Part shown: positions 43,782 through 53,299 of the stretch, in pieces
Numbering within the stretch: position 1 is the stretch's first letter
Layout of the letters: every line of letters begins with the position of its first letter
DNA from: Streptomyces sp. SDr-06
Lineage (GTDB): Bacteria; Actinomycetota; Actinomycetes; Streptomycetales; Streptomycetaceae
Reading direction: 5' to 3'
Assembly: GCF_003324565.1 (NCBI RefSeq)
Contig: NZ_QOLA01000003.1
Coordinates: 248,001-312,000, forward strand
Length of the DNA stretch: 64,000 bases
Position numbers and translations under genes: made by a program
Notes under the pieces: model-generated
Databases searched by the model: none
Told to the model about the DNA's origin: nothing
The model's input: the letters and a program-made list of their open reading frames with translations, nothing else

Positions 43782-43917
43782 GAATGCTCCCTGAGTGGGG
43801 TGAAGCCGCGCGGGGCGGTCGTCGCGATCCCATCGGGAAGGTCATGCGCAGGACAAGAGGATTTATCGCTTGATGTCGAACGCTTTGCCTGGGTGGCGCA
43901 CTTGAATGAACATTCTT

Positions 43918-43936
43918 GGTTGGTACCTGACCAACC
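43918..43936. promoter_or_regulatory. Inverted repeat upstream of sedolisin
   Basis: GGTTGGT and ACCAACC are perfect seven-base arms around ACCTG, about 137 bases before the sedolisin start codon. It could be an operator; nothing identifies the regulator. Confidence 0.5.
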
Positions 43937-43957
43937 TGCGTCCGGAAAACGACAAAA

Positions 43958-43990
43958 GGGGCGTCACTCGACTTGATCGGGTGACGCCCC
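43958..43990. terminator. Bidirectional hairpin between AKR and sedolisin
   Basis: GGGGCGTCAC (43958-43967) pairs perfectly with GTGACGCCCC (43981-43990). AAAA precedes and TTCTT follows, so it could terminate in either direction. Between it and 44231 lie G/T-rich words such as CACATGTG but no gene. Confidence 0.75.
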
Positions 43991-44231
43991 TTCTTCACAC
44001 GGTGATCAGCGTGTGTGTGCGCTCAGAGCGTGTGGGGTAGACGTGTATGTCGTCGCCATATGTGACTCCCCCGGACTTCTACGGCACCAGCACCGAGGTG
44101 TGGCGTCGCCCCAGGGCGGACCCATATGCCTGGCCAGCGTGTGGCGTCGGCACATGTGTGCTGCCCACATGTGGCGCGTAGCCGCACGCGATGTCAGCCG
44201 CGTAGATGTCTGTGTCCGATCGGGTGTGTGA

Positions 44232-45068
44232 TCAGGCGCCGAGGTTGAACTCTGCCGGGTTCGGGCCGAGGCGCTTGCCCTCGTCCAGCGCGGCGAGAGC
44301 GGCCAGGTCGTCCGCGTCGAGCTCGAAACCGAAGACGTCGATGTTCTCCTTGATCCGCGAAGGCGTCACGGACTTGGGGATCACGACGTTGCCGATCTGG
44401 ATATGCCAGCGCAGCACCACCTGGGCGGCGGTACGGCCGTGCTTCTGGGCGATCGCGACCACGGTCGGGACCTCAAGCAGGCCCCGGCCTTGACCGAGCG
44501 GCGACCAGGCCTCGGTCGCGATGGAGTGCTTGGCGTGCAGCGCACGCGACTCCACCTGGGCGAGCTGAGGGTGCAGCTCGATCTGGTTGACGACCGGGAC
44601 CACCGAGGTCTCGCCGAGCAGCCGCTCCAAGTGCACCGGCTGGAAGTTGGACACGCCGATCGCCTTCGCGCGGCCGTCGGCGTAGATCTTCTCGAACGCC
44701 TTGTACGTGTCGACGTACGCGTCCTTGGCCGGCACCGGCCAGTGGATCAGGTACAGGTCGACGTAGTCGAGGCCGAGCTTGTCGAGCGAGGCGTCGAAGG
44801 CCCGCAGGGTCGAGTCGTAGCCCTGCTCCGAGTTCCAGAGCTTCGTCGTGACGAAGAGGTCTTCGCGGGCGACCCCAGAGGCGGCGACGGCCTTGCCGGT
44901 GCCTCGCTCGTTCTCGTAGATCGCGGCGGTGTCGATGCTCCGGTACCCGGACTCGATAGCCGTCGCGACCGCCTTCGCGGCCTCGTCGTCCGGCACCTGC
45001 CAGACCCCGAAGCCGAGCTGCGGCATTTCGACGCCGTTGTTGAGGGTGATGGAGGGGACCTTGCTCAC
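44232..45068 (-). CDS. Aldo/keto reductase
   Basis: A 278-residue AKR of the 2,5-diketo-gluconate reductase-like type. It opens PSITLNNGVEMPQLGFGVWQV, has the catalytic Asp/Tyr in SIDTAAIYENERGTGKAV, the Lys in LFVTTKLWNSEQGY and the His in DLYLIHWPVP. NADPH-binding residues are in VIPKSVTPSRIKENIDVFGF. It reduces carbonyls with NADPH; the substrate is unknown. GTG start at 45068. It stands alone. Confidence 0.94.
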   Translation of the reverse strand: MSKVPSITLNNGVEMPQLGFGVWQVPDDEAAKAVATAIESGYRSIDTAAIYENERGTGKAVAASGVAREDLFVTTKLWNSEQGYDSTLRAFDASLDKLGLDYVDLYLIHWPVPAKDAYVDTYKAFEKIYADGRAKAIGVSNFQPVHLERLLGETSVVPVVNQIELHPQLAQVESRALHAKHSIATEAWSPLGQGRGLLEVPTVVAIAQKHGRTAAQVVLRWHIQIGNVVIPKSVTPSRIKENIDVFGFELDADDLAALAALDEGKRLGPNPAEFNLGA

Positions 45069-45430
45069 GAGCGGTCGATCCTTACGTCGTCGGTTGGTAC
45101 TCCCATCGTCAACGAACGAGCGGAGCGACGCATTCCCAACGGGCCCACCCGATCCCGACCCGATCGCACCTGACCAGCGGCTCAGTACATCTCCTGACTC
45201 GCCGCTCAGGAACTGGTGACCACTGCCGCCGGATTACTGGGCCGATACAGCTCCGACCTCCTCGGTCCAAACCATTGACCAGGCCTCGACAAGACGCGAC
45301 GCTAGGGCACGTGCCTGAACAATGGACACTCATGTGAACAACATGGTGCTTCCCGTCCAGCTAACTGCGCCTGTCCGCGCCGTACATCGTTCACTCCTAA
45401 ACCCACCTCTCAGGAAGGTTGGTGCAATCA
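45069..45430. other. Gene-free interval upstream of AKR
   Basis: I see no coding sequence in these 362 bases. The base composition is clearly less GC-rich than in neighbouring genes, and AAGGAAGG-like purine stretches occur only at the right end. A TTGACC word at 45275 has no well-spaced partner. Confidence 0.4.
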
Positions 45431-45553
45431 GTGAAAGACATGCAGGAAACATCGGATGAGACAGCCGCGACTGTCGCGGGCCGGTCGACCCCCGAGTGCA
45501 CGGGCTTCGAGAGCGCTCTCGACGCCACCCGCTACTTCCACGCCGATCGGTAG
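45431..45553 (+). CDS. Possible 40-residue ORF or 5' gene remnant
   Basis: GTG 45431 follows CAGGAAGG by 12 bases and opens a 40-codon frame: KDMQETSDETAATVAGRS, then TPECTGFESALDATRYFHADR. The segment FESALD is coded by a 16-base perfect palindrome, TCGAGAGCGCTCTCGA (45507-45522). I recognise no family. It could be a real small peptide or the broken start of the gene whose remnants follow at 45,690. Confidence 0.3.
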   Translation: MKDMQETSDETAATVAGRSTPECTGFESALDATRYFHADR

Positions 45554-45689
45554 GCGGGCCGCCATGCTGCTGCGGGTGGGCGGCATCGCGGCGGGTGGCG
45601 GGGTCCCGCAGCGGAACGTTGCGTGGCCCGGCCTCGCAAGGGCGCGCACTCACCCTGGCTGCCGGGCCGGATCTGGAGGGCCACGCACC

Positions 45690-46120
45690 CGATGTTCAAC
45701 CCGAGCCTGCTCAAGGCGACCACCGCCTTCACCCGCATCATGCAGATGAAGCAGGCCAGCAACGGAACCTCGCCCATCGTCGTGCAGCCACCGCGTCGGG
45801 TGAACGCGTGCAGACCATCGAACTCCAACTCTCCGTCAAACCAACCCCATTGGCTGCTTCAACCTCGAATCGCGGCACGACAGGTGGGCCGACGGCGACG
45901 CCCAGATCAAAGTCGGCGACAAGACGGCGGGCTCGGTGCGTTGGATTCGGAGGAGCGGCGGCACGACGGTCACCGGCAGGGCGGTGACCGGGGGCGACAC
46001 CTTTCTCGCCGACGGTTTCCGGCCGAGGTGAGGCATCTACACCCCTCGGCGAGACCTCGGGGCCTACCCAAGCACCTACCTGCTGCTGACCAACCCACGG
46101 GGCTGTCAACTTGTCTGACG
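45690..46120 (+). pseudogene. Frameshifted gene remnant
   Basis: Protein-like sequence continues only by changing frame. In order, FNPSLLKATTAFTRIMQMKQ lies in one frame, GERVQTIELQLSVKPTP in a second (to about 45,850), and IGCFNLESRHDRWADGDAQI with KVGDKTAGSVRWIRRSGGTT in a third (to a stop near 46,030). A further piece, DLGAYPSTYLLLTNPRG, follows. Each segment has normal Streptomyces codon bias. I cannot name the ancestral family. The following 450 bases to the GH29 gene show no supported gene. Confidence 0.4.
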
Positions 46121-46592
46121 GCCCGCCCAGGGAGGTACGTACATGCGCCCGTACGCGAGGAGGTGGCTCACGTTCGCCGGGCTGCCCTTCGTCGGGTTAC
46201 CGCCTCTGGCGCAGCCCCACCGCCGCGCCCACCCTCGTCCAGCCAGCCACGACCCACGTCCTTGTGCGCCCGGCCACTGCGTTACCGCCGATCCAAAGCG
46301 CAACACGCGCAGTGCTCTCTATGAAGACTCACATGGCCGATCGCCAACCAGTCCCGAGCGCGGCCATGTTCAACCTCAAGGACTAAGGACTACGGGGCCA
46401 CGCGAGACGGCTCGCCGAAGACAGCCGGGCTGTCGACAGGGCGGGGACCGCGGCGAACGCCCCCGGCGGCGGGACCGTACGGCGCTGGGCGGCCTAGACC
46501 CCGAACATCCAGCTGACCACAGGCGCCACCACCCGGTCGACCGCTCCCTCCGCCCAGGGTGCGCCCGGCCTCGATCACTTGGACGGACCCGC

Positions 46593-48557
46593 ATGAGAAC
46601 GCTCTCAGACAGGCGCGGCCGCTTGGTCGCACGGCTCCTGCTAGTGGTGGCGCTGATACTCGGCACCCTCTCGCTCCGGGCCCCGGCCCGTGCCGATCTG
46701 CAGAACCCGCGTCAGGATTTCCTGCGTGCCTCCACCTCCGGTTTGTTCCTGCACTGGGGTGAACGCACCGCCCCCGCCCACACCAACTGCTCGGCCTGGG
46801 AATCCGATGTCACGACCGGCGGCTGGACCCCCGACTACTGGGTCGACGAGGCGCGGAAACTGCATGCCCAGTACCTCGTACTCGCCACGTTCCACAGCCG
46901 CCTCGGCTACGCGAGGCCATGGCCCTCCAAGATCCCTGGCAGCTGTTCCACGAAGCGCGACTTCCTCGGAGAGCTGATCGCGGCAGCGAAGGCCAAAGGC
47001 CTCAAGACCATCCTGTACATGACGGATGATCCCCAATGGCACGCCGATGGAGGCCACGAGTGGCTCGACTCGGCCGGCTACTCGGCATACAAGGGCACTC
47101 AGGTCGACCTGACCACCCGCGACGGCTTCGGTCAGTTCAGTTACGACAACTTCTTCGAGGTGATGGGCCGTTACCCGGACCTCGGCGGCTTCTGGATCGA
47201 CAACGACAACGACTACTGGCTGAGCCACAACCTGTACCAGCAGATCTACCAGAAGCGCCCCGCCTACACGCTCAGCAACAACAACGAAGATACGCCGATC
47301 ATGGACATGATCAGCAATGAGCAGAAGACGGGCATGACGCCGTCGTACGACTACCCGCAGGCGCTCTATACCGCGCAGCCCCGCCTGACCGAGGCCGACT
47401 TCAAGCTGCCGTCCACGGGCGCCTGGTGGTACGACGGCACGAACCCGGCCGTGGACAAGAAACTCACTCTGGGAAGGCTGATCACCAACGCTGGCTCGTC
47501 GGTGAAGGCCCTCATGGCGGAAACGGCTCAGGTGAACGGGAAGTTCCCATCCAACCAGGCAGCCTTCAACGACTTCGCGAACGGCTATCTGGATCCGATC
47601 TGGGCGTCCCTGCACGGGGTCGAGGGCGGCGGTTACCTGTACGGCGGCCTCAAGCCCGGCGTCTGGAACGACGGTGCCCAGGGGGTCACCACCATCAGCA
47701 AGACCGATCCCGTCCTCCAGTACATCCACGTCATCACCCCGCCGGGCACGTCCACCCTCAAGCTGCGGGACAACGGTTACCAGGTGACCGCGGTCACCAA
47801 CCTCCGTACGGGCGCGGCAATTCCATACAGCCAGGCCGACGGCACACTCAGCCTGACGGGGCTGTCCGACTGGGACCCGTACGACACCGTGTTCAAGGTG
47901 ACAGCGCGGGGGCGCGTGGGGGTCATCGCCCCGTCCGCGTACGCGATGAGCGCCTCGGCGTCCGCGAGTGGCCATGGTGCGGCGGCCGCCGCCGATGCCG
48001 ACTACCTCACCTACTGGGACAACAACAAGACCCTCCCTGTCCGGCTCGACTTCAATCTGGACGCGGCGCGGACCGTCCGCTACCTGGGCATCAACCAGCG
48101 TGAGGATTCGGTGAGTTACGCCCGCTCGGACACCGAGCAGTCGGCGCGGATCAAGGGATACAGGGTGTACGTCAGCGCCGACGGCAAGAGCTGGGGGAGC
48201 CCGGTGAAGTCCGGCACCCTGCCAAGCGCGCGGGGAGTCGCCTTCATCGACATTCCGGCCGTCTCCACCAGTCATGTCCGCCTGGAGGTGACGAGTACGT
48301 ACGCGACCGCGACGGACACGGCACGCTACAAGCGCCTGCGAATCGACGAGGCGTGGCTCGGGGGCGCTTACGCGTCGTCGGGTTCGGGGGTGCCTGCCCG
48401 TCCTGAGAGCGCTTCCGTGGCGTCCGGTCCGTCGGCAGCTATGGACCCCTACGGGCCTGAGAGCGCTCTCGCTTCCGCGCTCGTGAACTCCGATGCCAGC
48501 CTCGCCCGCGTTCCGAACTCGGGTCCCCCGAAGGGGGCTGAGCAGAAACTTCGGTAG
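46593..48557 (+). CDS. Secreted GH29-like (alpha-L-fucosidase) enzyme with discoidin domain
   Basis: A 654-residue secreted enzyme. The signal peptide is RGRLVARLLLVVALILGTLSL. The barrel begins FLRASTSGLFLHWGERTAP and continues YWVDEARKLHAQYLVLATFHS; the expected nucleophile Asp lies in DLGGFWIDNDNDYW. A C-terminal F5/8 type C (discoidin) module (about 450-595: YAMSASASASGHGAAAAADADYLTYWDN in pieces, SYARSDTEQSARIKGYRVYVSADGKSW) would bind carbohydrate. The last 45 residues are Ser/Ala/Pro-rich and coded in part by two palindromes (48405, 48459). ATG 46593 overlaps another variant, GAGAACGCTCTC. Confidence 0.85.
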   Translation: MRTLSDRRGRLVARLLLVVALILGTLSLRAPARADLQNPRQDFLRASTSGLFLHWGERTAPAHTNCSAWESDVTTGGWTPDYWVDEARKLHAQYLVLATFHSRLGYARPWPSKIPGSCSTKRDFLGELIAAAKAKGLKTILYMTDDPQWHADGGHEWLDSAGYSAYKGTQVDLTTRDGFGQFSYDNFFEVMGRYPDLGGFWIDNDNDYWLSHNLYQQIYQKRPAYTLSNNNEDTPIMDMISNEQKTGMTPSYDYPQALYTAQPRLTEADFKLPSTGAWWYDGTNPAVDKKLTLGRLITNAGSSVKALMAETAQVNGKFPSNQAAFNDFANGYLDPIWASLHGVEGGGYLYGGLKPGVWNDGAQGVTTISKTDPVLQYIHVITPPGTSTLKLRDNGYQVTAVTNLRTGAAIPYSQADGTLSLTGLSDWDPYDTVFKVTARGRVGVIAPSAYAMSASASASGHGAAAAADADYLTYWDNNKTLPVRLDFNLDAARTVRYLGINQREDSVSYARSDTEQSARIKGYRVYVSADGKSWGSPVKSGTLPSARGVAFIDIPAVSTSHVRLEVTSTYATATDTARYKRLRIDEAWLGGAYASSGSGVPARPESASVASGPSAAMDPYGPESALASALVNSDASLARVPNSGPPKGAEQKLR

Positions 48558-48590
48558 GGCCGCCGGGGGGCGGCTCCTGTCGAGGGGGCA

Positions 48591-48615
48591 GGGGTGGCGG
48601 TCGAGCCGCCACCCC
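48591..48615 (+). terminator. Hairpin after GH29-like gene
   Basis: GGGGTGGCGG (48591-48600) pairs with CCGCCACCCC (48606-48615) across TCGAG, 34 bases beyond the stop codon. Confidence 0.75.
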
Positions 48616-48680
48616 GGTCCACCCTGCCTTGCCTAAAGCAACTCCTGTACGGCGAAAGGGATTTGGGCCCACGCGGGGCA

Positions 48681-48743
48681 TTGACAACAGGCGTTGCAGG
48701 CGCTGCGATGCAGGGGTGTTAGGAAGCCTTCCTAACACCCCTG
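48681..48743 (+). promoter_or_regulatory. Chitinase promoter with 33-bp palindromic operator
   Basis: TTGACA (48681-48686), a 17-base spacer and TGCGAT (48704-48709) form a plausible housekeeping promoter. Directly downstream, CAGGGGTGTTAGGAAG (48711-48726) and CTTCCTAACACCCCTG (48728-48743) are perfect 16-base arms around one C. The palindrome would cover the expected start site, as a repressor operator does. It lies 330 bases before the chitinase ATG; no other gene intervenes. Confidence 0.72.
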
Positions 48744-49068
48744 GACCGCACGCCTTCGCACCGCCCTGAGCTAGCCCCGATCAGCGCCGATCTGACGAAG
48801 CCCGCAGTACATCCCCAGCGCCCCCGTGCACCCCAAGCCCGCAGCGAGCTCCCCACCGTGTACCGCCAACCCTGGCCGAACTCTCACCCGGTCCCGCCGC
48901 GCCTCCCGACGCGATCAGACCAGTAACCCGTCCTGAGAAGCGACTCGGCCCAAGCGCCCCCGGCCGCAGAAGCCCTCAGCCTCGGAGACACCTGACCCTG
49001 CCCAACTCCCGACCTCTGCTCCTGAGTCCCACTGACACCCGCCGAACCCCCCATGGAAGGACCCCTCC

Positions 49069-50121
49069 ATGCACACTGCCGTACCCCCACGCCGTCTCGC
49101 CGCGGGCCTCGCAGGCCTTGGCTGTCTGATCCTGCCCCTGGTCGGCGCGATCCCGAAGGCCAGCGCCGCCGGCACCTCGGGGGAGGGCGTCACTTCCGCC
49201 GGGTCGGTCGCCACCGCGTCCGCTTCCGCCGCATCCGGCGCGATGGCGGTCGCTCCGTACGAGTACCTCGGCTGGGGCAACCCGCAGAAGCCCACCGACG
49301 TGATGGCGGCCACCGGCGTCAAGTGGTTCACGCTGGCGTTCATCCTCTCCGACGGCGGATGCAACCCGAAGTGGGACGGTTCCCGCGCCCTGACCGGAGG
49401 CTCCGATGAGAGCGCGATCAATTCCATCCGCGGCGCGGGCGGCAATGTGGTCGTCTCCGTCGGCGGCTGGAGCGGCAACAAGCTCGGCGAGAAGTGCTCC
49501 AGCGCCTCGGCGCTCGCGGGTGCGTACCAGAAGGTGATCAACGCGTACCACCTGAAGGCCCTCGACATCGATATCGAAGCCACCGAATTCTCGAACGCCA
49601 CCGTGCGGCAGCGCGTGGTGAGCGCTCTCAAGATCGTCAAGACCAGCAACCCCGGCATCGTCACCTACGTGACGATGGGGACGACCCCGAGCGGGCCGGA
49701 CACCAACGGCAGGGACCTCATCAAAAAGGGAGCGGCGGCTGGGCTCGCCAACGACGGTTGGACGATCATGCCGTTCGACTTCGGAAGCCACAGCGGGTCC
49801 ATGGGCTCGGCCACGGTGAGCGCTCTCGAAGGGCTCAAGTCAGCGGTGAAGAGCGCCTACGGGTACAGCGACGACGCCGCCTACCGGCACATCGGCGTCT
49901 CCTCCATGAACGGCAAGACCGACGAGTCCGACGAGACCGTCACCACCGGCGACTTCCAGAGCATCCTCGGCTACGCCCGGCAGCATCACATAGCGCGCTT
50001 CACCTTCTGGGCGGTCAACCGGGACCGCCAGTGTTCCTCGGGCGGCGCAGGCGACTCGTGCAGCGGGGTCAGCCAGTCTCCGTACGCCTTCACCAAAATC
50101 GTCTCCCAGTACGCGGGCTGA
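49069..50121 (+). CDS. Secreted GH18 chitinase
   Basis: A 350-residue secreted family 18 chitinase. The signal peptide (RRLAAGLAGLGCLILPLVGA) and an Ala/Ser-rich linker precede the barrel, which starts VAPYEYLGWGNPQKPTDVMA. The catalytic motif is ALDIDIEATEF, with Glu170 as proton donor; VVVSVGGWSG is the SxGG-type motif. It hydrolyses chitin or related beta-1,4-GlcNAc polymers outside the cell. There is no chitin-binding module. The ATG follows GGAAGGA. Two TGAGCGCTCTC elements (49619, 49817) lie in the gene. Confidence 0.93.
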   Translation: MHTAVPPRRLAAGLAGLGCLILPLVGAIPKASAAGTSGEGVTSAGSVATASASAASGAMAVAPYEYLGWGNPQKPTDVMAATGVKWFTLAFILSDGGCNPKWDGSRALTGGSDESAINSIRGAGGNVVVSVGGWSGNKLGEKCSSASALAGAYQKVINAYHLKALDIDIEATEFSNATVRQRVVSALKIVKTSNPGIVTYVTMGTTPSGPDTNGRDLIKKGAAAGLANDGWTIMPFDFGSHSGSMGSATVSALEGLKSAVKSAYGYSDDAAYRHIGVSSMNGKTDESDETVTTGDFQSILGYARQHHIARFTFWAVNRDRQCSSGGAGDSCSGVSQSPYAFTKIVSQYAG

Positions 50122-50477
50122 GGAGCGGAAAGCTGACGCGTCTCTGCTGGCCGAACTCGTTCGTGTCGAAGGTCAGGCCGCGGTCCTGATCGTTGACGTG
50201 GATGGTCACGTACGTACATGACGTTGGTCGGCGTGCGTGGTGTGCCATCGGACTGGCGGGCACATCGGGTTGGTCGGGCGATGTGGTCACCGCACTGAGC
50301 CCGTCGGGGCGAGGACGTGACAAGCCACAGGACACTCGTGCCGACCGCAGCCGGTGCGGTGCGGCGCGGTGCGGGGCTCTGCTCCGATCGGAGCTGCTGC
50401 CCGCGTGGCGGACGGTGGGGCGCGGCGCGAGGTGGTGGCCTGGGTGATTGGGGGTTCGCACCACGAACAGGAGTTTC
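50122..50477. other. Interval with possible coding fragment on minus strand
   Basis: No complete gene is supported. On the minus strand near 50,150-50,215 a short stretch reads TYVTIHVNDQDRGLTFDTNE, which looks protein-like but has no start, ribosome site or extension. The rest shows G/C-rich words only. Confidence 0.35.
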
Positions 50478-51380
50478 ATGAGCACCGCACTGCTACGACG
50501 TGGAGCCAGGGCCGCGGCCGTCACCGCGCTCGCTCTCACCGGCGTGATCGGCGGCGTGACGCAGGCCAGCGCCACGCGGCCGCATCATGCCCCGGAGCCG
50601 GTCAACGTCAGCGTCGACGCGTCAGGGATCAAGGCGCCCGACCATGCCCTGGGCGGTCTGACCACCTTCCGCGTCCACACGAACGACGCAAGCGGTCGCC
50701 AGCTGCAACTCCTGCGCCCGCACGACGGGGTGCCGCTGCGGACCGTCTTCGACGATCTCGCCAAGGCCGTCAGCCACACGCCGGCGGTGTCGGCGCAGGG
50801 CGTCTCGGCGCTCCGTGGTGAAGCGGACGCGGCCGGCGGCGCTCTCGTCACGCCGGAGGTACCGGAGACCTTCACCACCAGGATCGAGCCGGGCCGCCTG
50901 GCCCTGCTCGACTTCACGGCCTTCCTCAAGGACCCCGCCCACCCCGTCTTCCGCGTCCTGTGGCTCGACGGCGGGCGGCACGGGGATCTGCGTGACTTCG
51001 ACGGTGCCGTGGTGACCACACGCGAGACGCCGGCCGGGCCCCGCTTCGATGTACGCGCTCTCCACAAGGCCGGGGAGCCGATTCTGGTGCACAACGCGGC
51101 GGACGAGTTGCACGAAATGCAGCTCCAGCCGGTCGCTCCGGGCACCTCAGACGCCGAGATCCAGGCGTACTTCGACCGTGTCGCGGCCGGAAACCCGGGC
51201 CCGGCGCCGTTCACCGGGCCCGCTCTCGGCATCGGCGCGGTTTCTCCCGGGCACAGTGTGCTGCTGCGAGCCCACCGCCTCCCGCCGGGCCGGTACGCGC
51301 TGCTCTGCTTCATTCCGGACGACAAGAACGGTGTGCCGCACGCGTTCCTCGGCATGCACAAGGTGCTCGAGCTGAGCTGA
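50478..51380 (+). CDS. Secreted protein with cupredoxin-like C-terminus
   Basis: A 300-residue secreted protein. The signal peptide is RRGARAAAVTALALTGVIGGVTQASA. The body includes VNVSVDASGIKAPDHALGGLTTFRVH and LLDFTAFLKDPAHPVFRVLW. The end reads LPPGRYALLCFIPDDKNGVPHAFLGMHKVLEL, where Cys, His and Met fall in the order expected for a type I copper site (C-x9-H-x4-M), with an upstream His in LVHNAADELHEMQL. Copper binding is inference. ATG 50478 follows CAGGAG. Convergent with fadD-type gene, palindrome between. Confidence 0.82.
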   Translation: MSTALLRRGARAAAVTALALTGVIGGVTQASATRPHHAPEPVNVSVDASGIKAPDHALGGLTTFRVHTNDASGRQLQLLRPHDGVPLRTVFDDLAKAVSHTPAVSAQGVSALRGEADAAGGALVTPEVPETFTTRIEPGRLALLDFTAFLKDPAHPVFRVLWLDGGRHGDLRDFDGAVVTTRETPAGPRFDVRALHKAGEPILVHNAADELHEMQLQPVAPGTSDAEIQAYFDRVAAGNPGPAPFTGPALGIGAVSPGHSVLLRAHRLPPGRYALLCFIPDDKNGVPHAFLGMHKVLELS

Positions 51381-51465
51381 CCCCACCTGACAGGCGCGAG
51401 CAACCGCTCTCACGCGGCCCACGGCCCCCTCCCCGAAGTCCAGGGGCGGGCTCGCGGGCCGGGCG

Positions 51466-51477
51466 GAGAGCGCTCTC
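51466..51477. repeat. Perfect palindrome at a stop codon
   Basis: GAGAGCGCTCTC followed by A; the TGA of the minus-strand acyl-CoA ligase gene (51478-51476) is the first part of the element. It lies in a convergent gap. Confidence 0.92.
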
Positions 51478-53299
51478 AGTGATACAGCGCCTCCACTTCG
51501 GCCCCGTACGCGTCCTCGATCGCCCGGCGCTTCAGCTTGAGCGAGGGGGTGAGGAGGCCGTGTTCCTCGGTGAACTGGTGGGCCAGGATCCGGAACGTGC
51601 GGATCGACTCGGCCTGGGAGACCAGGGTGTTGGCGGCGACCACCGCGCGCCGCACCTCGGTCTCCAGGTCCGGGTCGCGCACCAGCTCGGACGGGGTGAG
51701 CGGGGCCTTGCCGCGCATGGCGAGCCAGTGGTCGACGCCCTCCTGGTCGAGGGTGACCAGCGCGGCGATGTACGGGCGGTCGTTGCCGACCACGATGCAC
51801 TGGGCGACCAGGGGATGTGCCCGTACCCGTTCCTCCAGGGCGACCGGCGAGACGCTCTTGCCGCCGGAGGTCACCAGGATCTCCTTCTTGCGCCCGGTGA
51901 TGGTGAGGTAGCCGTCCTCGTCCAGCGCCCCGATGTCCCCGGTGGCCAGCCAGCCCTCCCTGAGCACGGACTCGGTGGCCTTCGGCTCGTTCAGGTACCC
52001 GGAGAAGACCTGACCGCCGTGGATCCACACCTCGCCGTCGTCGGCGATGTGGACCGTGGTTCCGGGGATGGGCTGTCCGACCGTTCCGTACCGCGTGCGC
52101 TCGGGGGGATTGGCGGTGGCGGCGGCGGTCGACTCGGTCAGGCCGTACCCCTCGTAGACCGTGACGCCCGCGCCCTCGAAGAACAGGCCGAGCCGGCGCC
52201 CCATGCTGGAGCCGCCCGACATGGCGTGCCGCACCCGGCCGCCCATCGCCTCACGGACCTTGCCGTACACCGTCTTCTCGAAGAACTGGTGCTGCATCCG
52301 CAGCGCCGCCGACGGACCGGGGCCCAGGCCGAACGCCTTCTGCTCCATGGCCTCCGCGTACTTGACAGCGATGTCCACCGACTTGTCGAAGGGCCCCGTC
52401 CTGCCGTCGGCCTCGGCTCTGCGGCGGGCCGCGTTGAACACCTTCTCGAAGATGTACGGGACGGCGAGGATGAAGGTCGGCCGGAACGACTGGAGGTCGG
52501 GCAGCAGCGCGGACGCGGACAGGGCGGGCTGGTGCCCCAGTTTCACCCGGCCCCGGATCGCGGCGATCTCCACCATCCGCCCGAACACATGGGCCAGCGG
52601 GAGGAACAGCAGGGTGGATGCCTCGTCGCCGGGGCGGGAGTGGAACACCGGCTCCCAGCGGGAGATCAGCATGTCGGTCTCGAACATGAAGTTGGCGTGG
52701 GTGATCACACACCCTTTGGGGCGTCCTGTGGTGCCCGAGGTGTAGATGACGGTCGCCACCGACTCCGGCGTCACGGCCCGGCGGTGCCGGTGGACCACCT
52801 CGTCGTCGATGGACTCGCCCGCTTTGAGGAGTTCGTCGAGCGCCCCGGTGTCGAGCTGCCACAGGCGTTTGAGCCGGGGAAGGCGGTCGACGACGGAGCC
52901 GATCGTCATCACATGGTCCTCGTGCTCCACCACACACGCGGTGACCTCGGAGTCGTGGAGCATCCAGAAGACCTGCTCCGCCGAGGACGTCGGGTAGACC
53001 GGTACCGGCTGGGCGCCGATCGTCCACAGCGCGAAGTCGAAGAGCGTCCACTCGTAGCGGGTGCGCGCCATGATGGCGACCCGGTCCCCGAACCGCACCC
53101 CTTCCGCGATCAATCCCTTGGCCAGCGCGAAGACCTGGTCCCTGAACTCCGCGGCCGTCACGTTCTGCCAGCGGCCGGAGGCGTCCTTGCGGCAGACGGC
53201 GACGCGGTACGGGTCGTCGAGGGCATGATCGAAGACCGCGTCCGCCAGCCCGCCGACCTGAGGCGCCGTCGCCATGGGTGGGACCGTGAACTCGCGCAA
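51476..53299 (-). CDS. Long-chain fatty acid-CoA ligase
   Basis: A 607-residue AMP-forming acyl-CoA synthetase (FadD type). Motifs in order: VIYTSGTTGRPKGCVITHAN (phosphate loop), LFLPLAHVFGRMVE, YEGYGLTESTAAATANPP, GWLATGDIGALDEDGYLTIT and GRKKEILVTSGGKSVSP. It activates fatty acids with ATP and CoA in the cytoplasm. I choose TTG at 53299 (MREFTVPP), preceded by GGAGGGAGG, because MREF is the usual beginning of Streptomyces homologues. A GTG nine codons earlier is an alternative. It stands alone. Confidence 0.94.
   Translation of the reverse strand: MREFTVPPMATAPQVGGLADAVFDHALDDPYRVAVCRKDASGRWQNVTAAEFRDQVFALAKGLIAEGVRFGDRVAIMARTRYEWTLFDFALWTIGAQPVPVYPTSSAEQVFWMLHDSEVTACVVEHEDHVMTIGSVVDRLPRLKRLWQLDTGALDELLKAGESIDDEVVHRHRRAVTPESVATVIYTSGTTGRPKGCVITHANFMFETDMLISRWEPVFHSRPGDEASTLLFLPLAHVFGRMVEIAAIRGRVKLGHQPALSASALLPDLQSFRPTFILAVPYIFEKVFNAARRRAEADGRTGPFDKSVDIAVKYAEAMEQKAFGLGPGPSAALRMQHQFFEKTVYGKVREAMGGRVRHAMSGGSSMGRRLGLFFEGAGVTVYEGYGLTESTAAATANPPERTRYGTVGQPIPGTTVHIADDGEVWIHGGQVFSGYLNEPKATESVLREGWLATGDIGALDEDGYLTITGRKKEILVTSGGKSVSPVALEERVRAHPLVAQCIVVGNDRPYIAALVTLDQEGVDHWLAMRGKAPLTPSELVRDPDLETEVRRAVVAANTLVSQAESIRTFRILAHQFTEEHGLLTPSLKLKRRAIEDAYGAEVEALYH

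Noticed and set aside
46111..46386. Plus-strand frame of 91 codons before the GH29-like gene, ending MFNLKD
   Set aside because: It has no domain and no clear ribosome site for its start. It may be part of the decayed region.
46143..46592. In-frame extension of the GH29-like gene to ATG 46143, which has a GGAGG site
   Set aside because: The extra 150 residues are Arg/Pro/His-rich without structure, while ATG 46593 directly starts a good signal peptide.
50150..50215. Minus-strand protein-like fragment TYVTIHVNDQDRG
   Set aside because: Too short, no start or ribosome site; kept only as a note in the interval entry.
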